Below, one piece after another: positions 6,440-7,562 of a stretch of DNA of 7,562 nucleotides. Origin of the DNA: an uncultured Lachnospiraceae bacterium (GTDB lineage Bacteria; Bacillota; Clostridia; Lachnospirales; Lachnospiraceae). The notes below the pieces were generated by a model, which saw nothing but the letters and a program-made list of their open reading frames with translations, did no database searches and had not been told where the DNA came from. The stretch lies in the NCBI GenBank assembly GCA_902783395.1, contig CACZRA010000037.1, positions 1 through 7,562 of the forward strand, read 5' to 3'. Position 1 is the stretch's first letter. Each line of letters begins with the position of its first letter. The position numbers were made by a program, and so were the translations under genes.

Positions 6440-6718
6440 ATGGCAAGAACATATAATAAACCGGGATCAGCCCCGGCAGATGCATCAGAGACTTTGCAGG
6501 AAAAAAAGGCGGCTGAGAAGACAGCGGTGGTGCGTCCGGTGAAGAAGGTTTCTGCTCCTGTCAGGCAGGAAACGACAGAGAAAACCGTGATAGCTGCTCC
6601 TGATGAGAAGCTGATGAAAAAGATAGTATACCAGCCGAGTTCACAGATACTTACAAGAGATACAGAACCTAATGAATCATTCGGTATAGGTGATGATATG
6701 CCGATCTATTATCTGTAA
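6440..6718 (+). CDS. Uncharacterised 92-residue protein at the end of the rhamnose operon
   Basis: I do not recognise this protein. It is a likely real gene because it has a strong AAAGGAGG site nine bases before its ATG, lies 27 bases after rhaA, and is the last gene before a clear terminator. Residues 1-57 are low in complexity: rich in Ala, Lys, Glu, Thr, Val and Pro, with repeated charged patches and no hydrophobic core, so probably disordered. Residues 58-92 look different and more protein-like: KLMKKIVYQPSSQIL at 57-71, then an acidic turn (RDTEPNE at 73-79) and an FGIGDDMPIYYL tail at 81-92 with a terminal aromatic and hydrophobic cluster. There is no signal peptide, membrane span, Cys or metal motif. 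A disordered linker plus a short conserved tail would suit an adaptor, a tether or a localisation tag. This is inference only. Confidence 0.72.
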   Translation: MARTYNKPGSAPADASETLQEKKAAEKTAVVRPVKKVSAPVRQETTEKTVIAAPDEKLMKKIVYQPSSQILTRDTEPNESFGIGDDMPIYYL

Positions 6719-6754
6719 AAATAATCTGATCCGGGAATTTTATAATAATCATCG

Positions 6755-6788
6755 GACCGTCCGAATTTTTCGGACGGTCTTGTTTTTT
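6755..6788 (+). terminator. Strong intrinsic terminator of the rhamnose operon
   Basis: A perfect stem of nine GC-rich pairs, GACCGTCCG at 6755-6763 with CGGACGGTC at 6771-6779, is extended by two A-T pairs and closed by a TTT loop. It is followed by TTGTTTTTT (6780-6788). It lies 36 bases after the 92-residue gene. It separates this transcript from the FucA-like gene, which has its own promoter. Confidence 0.95.
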
Positions 6789-6796
6789 GCCGGACA

Positions 6797-6863
6797 AATC
6801 CCACATGAATTCATAGTTTACATAACGAAACCACACGAATCCACATAAAAATATGTGGTTTTA
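6797..6863 (+). promoter_or_regulatory. Cluster of direct and inverted AAWCCACA repeats upstream of the FucA-like gene
   Basis: Two 10-base units in tandem, CGAAACCACA (6826-6835) and CGAATCCACA (6836-6845), differ at one base. A degenerate copy, AATCCCACA, lies at 6797-6805. An inverted copy, TGTGGTTT, lies at 6854-6861 and forms with the second unit a seven-pair dyad, CCACATA (6841-6847) with TATGTGG (6852-6858). A separate perfect palindrome, ATGAATTCAT, lies at 6805-6814. The array ends five bases before the -35 box. Helically phased repeats in this position are typical of activator sites, such as those of AraC-family sugar regulators. The actual regulator is unknown and is not encoded here. 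Confidence 0.6.
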
Positions 6864-6865
6864 TG

Positions 6866-6894
6866 TTGACTTTGAGATCAACGATGATTATAAT
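6866..6894 (+). promoter_or_regulatory. Near-consensus sigma-A promoter of the FucA-like gene
   Basis: TTGACT at 6866-6871 and TATAAT at 6889-6894 are separated by exactly 17 bases. Transcription should begin near 6901, giving a leader of about 57 bases with an AAGGA ribosome binding site at 6946-6950. A short inverted repeat, GTTGA (6865-6869) with TCAAC (6878-6882), overlaps the -35 and could be a repressor site. No riboswitch-like fold was recognised in the leader. Confidence 0.82.
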
Positions 6895-6957
6895 GGTCAT
6901 AAGTCAGTTAGGATCATATAGCAGAATAATGTATAAATCACAAGAAAGGAAAAAGAA

Positions 6958-7562
6958 ATGGCACCAAACGAGTATGAAATCAAGAAACAGATCTGTGACA
7001 TCGGAAAGCGGATTTACAACCGCAACATGGTTGCTGCTAATGACGGAAACATTTCCGTAAAGCTCTCGGATAATGAATACCTGTGCACGCCTACAGGCGT
7101 ATCAAAGGGGTTCATGACACCGGAATTCATATGCAAGGTCGATGCAAAAGGCAACGTCATTCAGGCAAATAAAGGGTTTAAGCCTTCGTCTGAGATCAAG
7201 ATGCATATGAGAGTGTATGACAAGAGGCCTGATGTAAATGCTGTTGTACATGCACACCCGACGTTTGCTACGGCTTTTGCGATAGCCGGTATTCCCCTGA
7301 CACAGCCGATAATGCCTGAAGCTGTTATCGCTCTCGGATGTGTACCGATCGCTCCATACGGAACACCTTCCACGATGGAGATCCCTGATGCAGTGGAGCC
7401 TTATCTTGAGCATTTTGATGCGGTTCTTCTTGAGAGCCACGGGGCGCTTACCTGGTCGGGCGACCTCCTTGCGGCATATCACAAGATGGAATCGGTGGAA
7501 TTTTATGCGGAGCTTCTGTATAAAGCAAGACAGCTCGGCGGACCGAAGGAATTTGATCAGAA
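6958..7562 (+). CDS. fucA: Class II aldolase, L-fuculose-1-phosphate aldolase type (3' end outside the window)
   Basis: The open frame runs from the ATG to the window edge, giving 201 residues of a family usually about 215 or more, so only the C-terminus is missing. These zinc enzymes split L-fuculose 1-phosphate (some also rhamnulose 1-phosphate) into dihydroxyacetone phosphate and L-lactaldehyde. Visible landmarks: ANDGNISV at 27-34 and TPTGVSKG at 44-51 (phosphate-binding loops), KPSSEIK at 75-81 with the catalytic Glu79, VHAHPTFA at 97-104 (zinc ligands His98 and His100), PYGTPST at 133-139 and ESHGALTW at 159-166 (third ligand His161). It differs clearly from RhaD, which is longer. It has its own regulated promoter after a terminator, so it is probably the first gene of a further operon. 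In related anaerobes similar aldolases belong to microcompartment loci and carry a C-terminal targeting peptide; that region is not visible. Fuculose versus rhamnulose specificity is undecided. Confidence 0.88.
   Translation, partial: MAPNEYEIKKQICDIGKRIYNRNMVAANDGNISVKLSDNEYLCTPTGVSKGFMTPEFICKVDAKGNVIQANKGFKPSSEIKMHMRVYDKRPDVNAVVHAHPTFATAFAIAGIPLTQPIMPEAVIALGCVPIAPYGTPSTMEIPDAVEPYLEHFDAVLLESHGALTWSGDLLAAYHKMESVEFYAELLYKARQLGGPKEFDQ

Noticed and set aside
6818..6837. Catabolite-responsive element (CcpA site) around ACATAACGAAACCACA
   Set aside because: At least three mismatches to the core cre consensus. The bases are better explained by the AAWCCACA repeats.
7102..7482. 126-codon minus-strand ORF over the FucA-like gene
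   Set aside because: The sense frame holds the aldolase active site (Glu79, His98, His100, His161). The antisense frame is a by-product.

Overview
The window looks like a chromosomal segment of a gut-type Firmicute, most likely a Lachnospiraceae relative. This is inferred from strong AGGAGG-type ribosome binding sites, frequent ATA/AGA/AGG codons, moderate GC, and RhaB/RhaA/FucA-like proteins typical of anaerobic deoxysugar fermenters. No rRNA or other marker is present, so the taxonomic call is only an inference.

Layout. (1) Positions 1-680, minus strand: a YigZ/IMPACT-family gene that ends at a TAA, although the same frame continues for 35 codons that look like the missing C-terminal end of the family. 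(2) Positions 681-946: a divergent promoter region with three extended -10 boxes and a tiny ORF encoding a 31-residue membrane peptide. (3) Positions 947-2608: a large polytopic membrane protein of the '6-pyruvoyl-tetrahydropterin synthase-related' (GT-C-like) type. (4) Positions 2605-6718: an L-rhamnose catabolic cluster, rhaD-rhaB-rhaA, followed by an unrecognised 92-residue protein. The cluster is closed by a strong intrinsic terminator at 6755-6788. (5) Positions 6789-6957: a complex regulatory region with direct and inverted AAWCCACA-type repeats and a near-consensus sigma-A promoter. (6) From 6958 to the window edge: the start of a second class II aldolase of the L-fuculose-1-phosphate aldolase type.

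How the genes work together. RhaA isomerises L-rhamnose to L-rhamnulose, RhaB phosphorylates it at C1, and RhaD cleaves rhamnulose-1-phosphate to dihydroxyacetone phosphate and L-lactaldehyde. The FucA-like enzyme would perform the equivalent cleavage on fuculose-1-phosphate, or on rhamnulose-1-phosphate. In several anaerobes a class II aldolase of this kind lies in a bacterial microcompartment locus that processes lactaldehyde and 1,2-propanediol. No shell gene is visible here, so that link is inference.

Less ordinary points: the in-frame stop in yigZ; two divergent genes whose start codons sit exactly six bases after an extended -10 box with no ribosome binding site (possible leaderless mRNAs); a membrane protein gene overlapping rhaD by four bases; an extra amphipathic N-terminal segment on RhaA; the orphan 92-residue protein at the operon end; and the repeat-rich fucA promoter. 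No mobile element, CRISPR array, tRNA or rRNA was seen.
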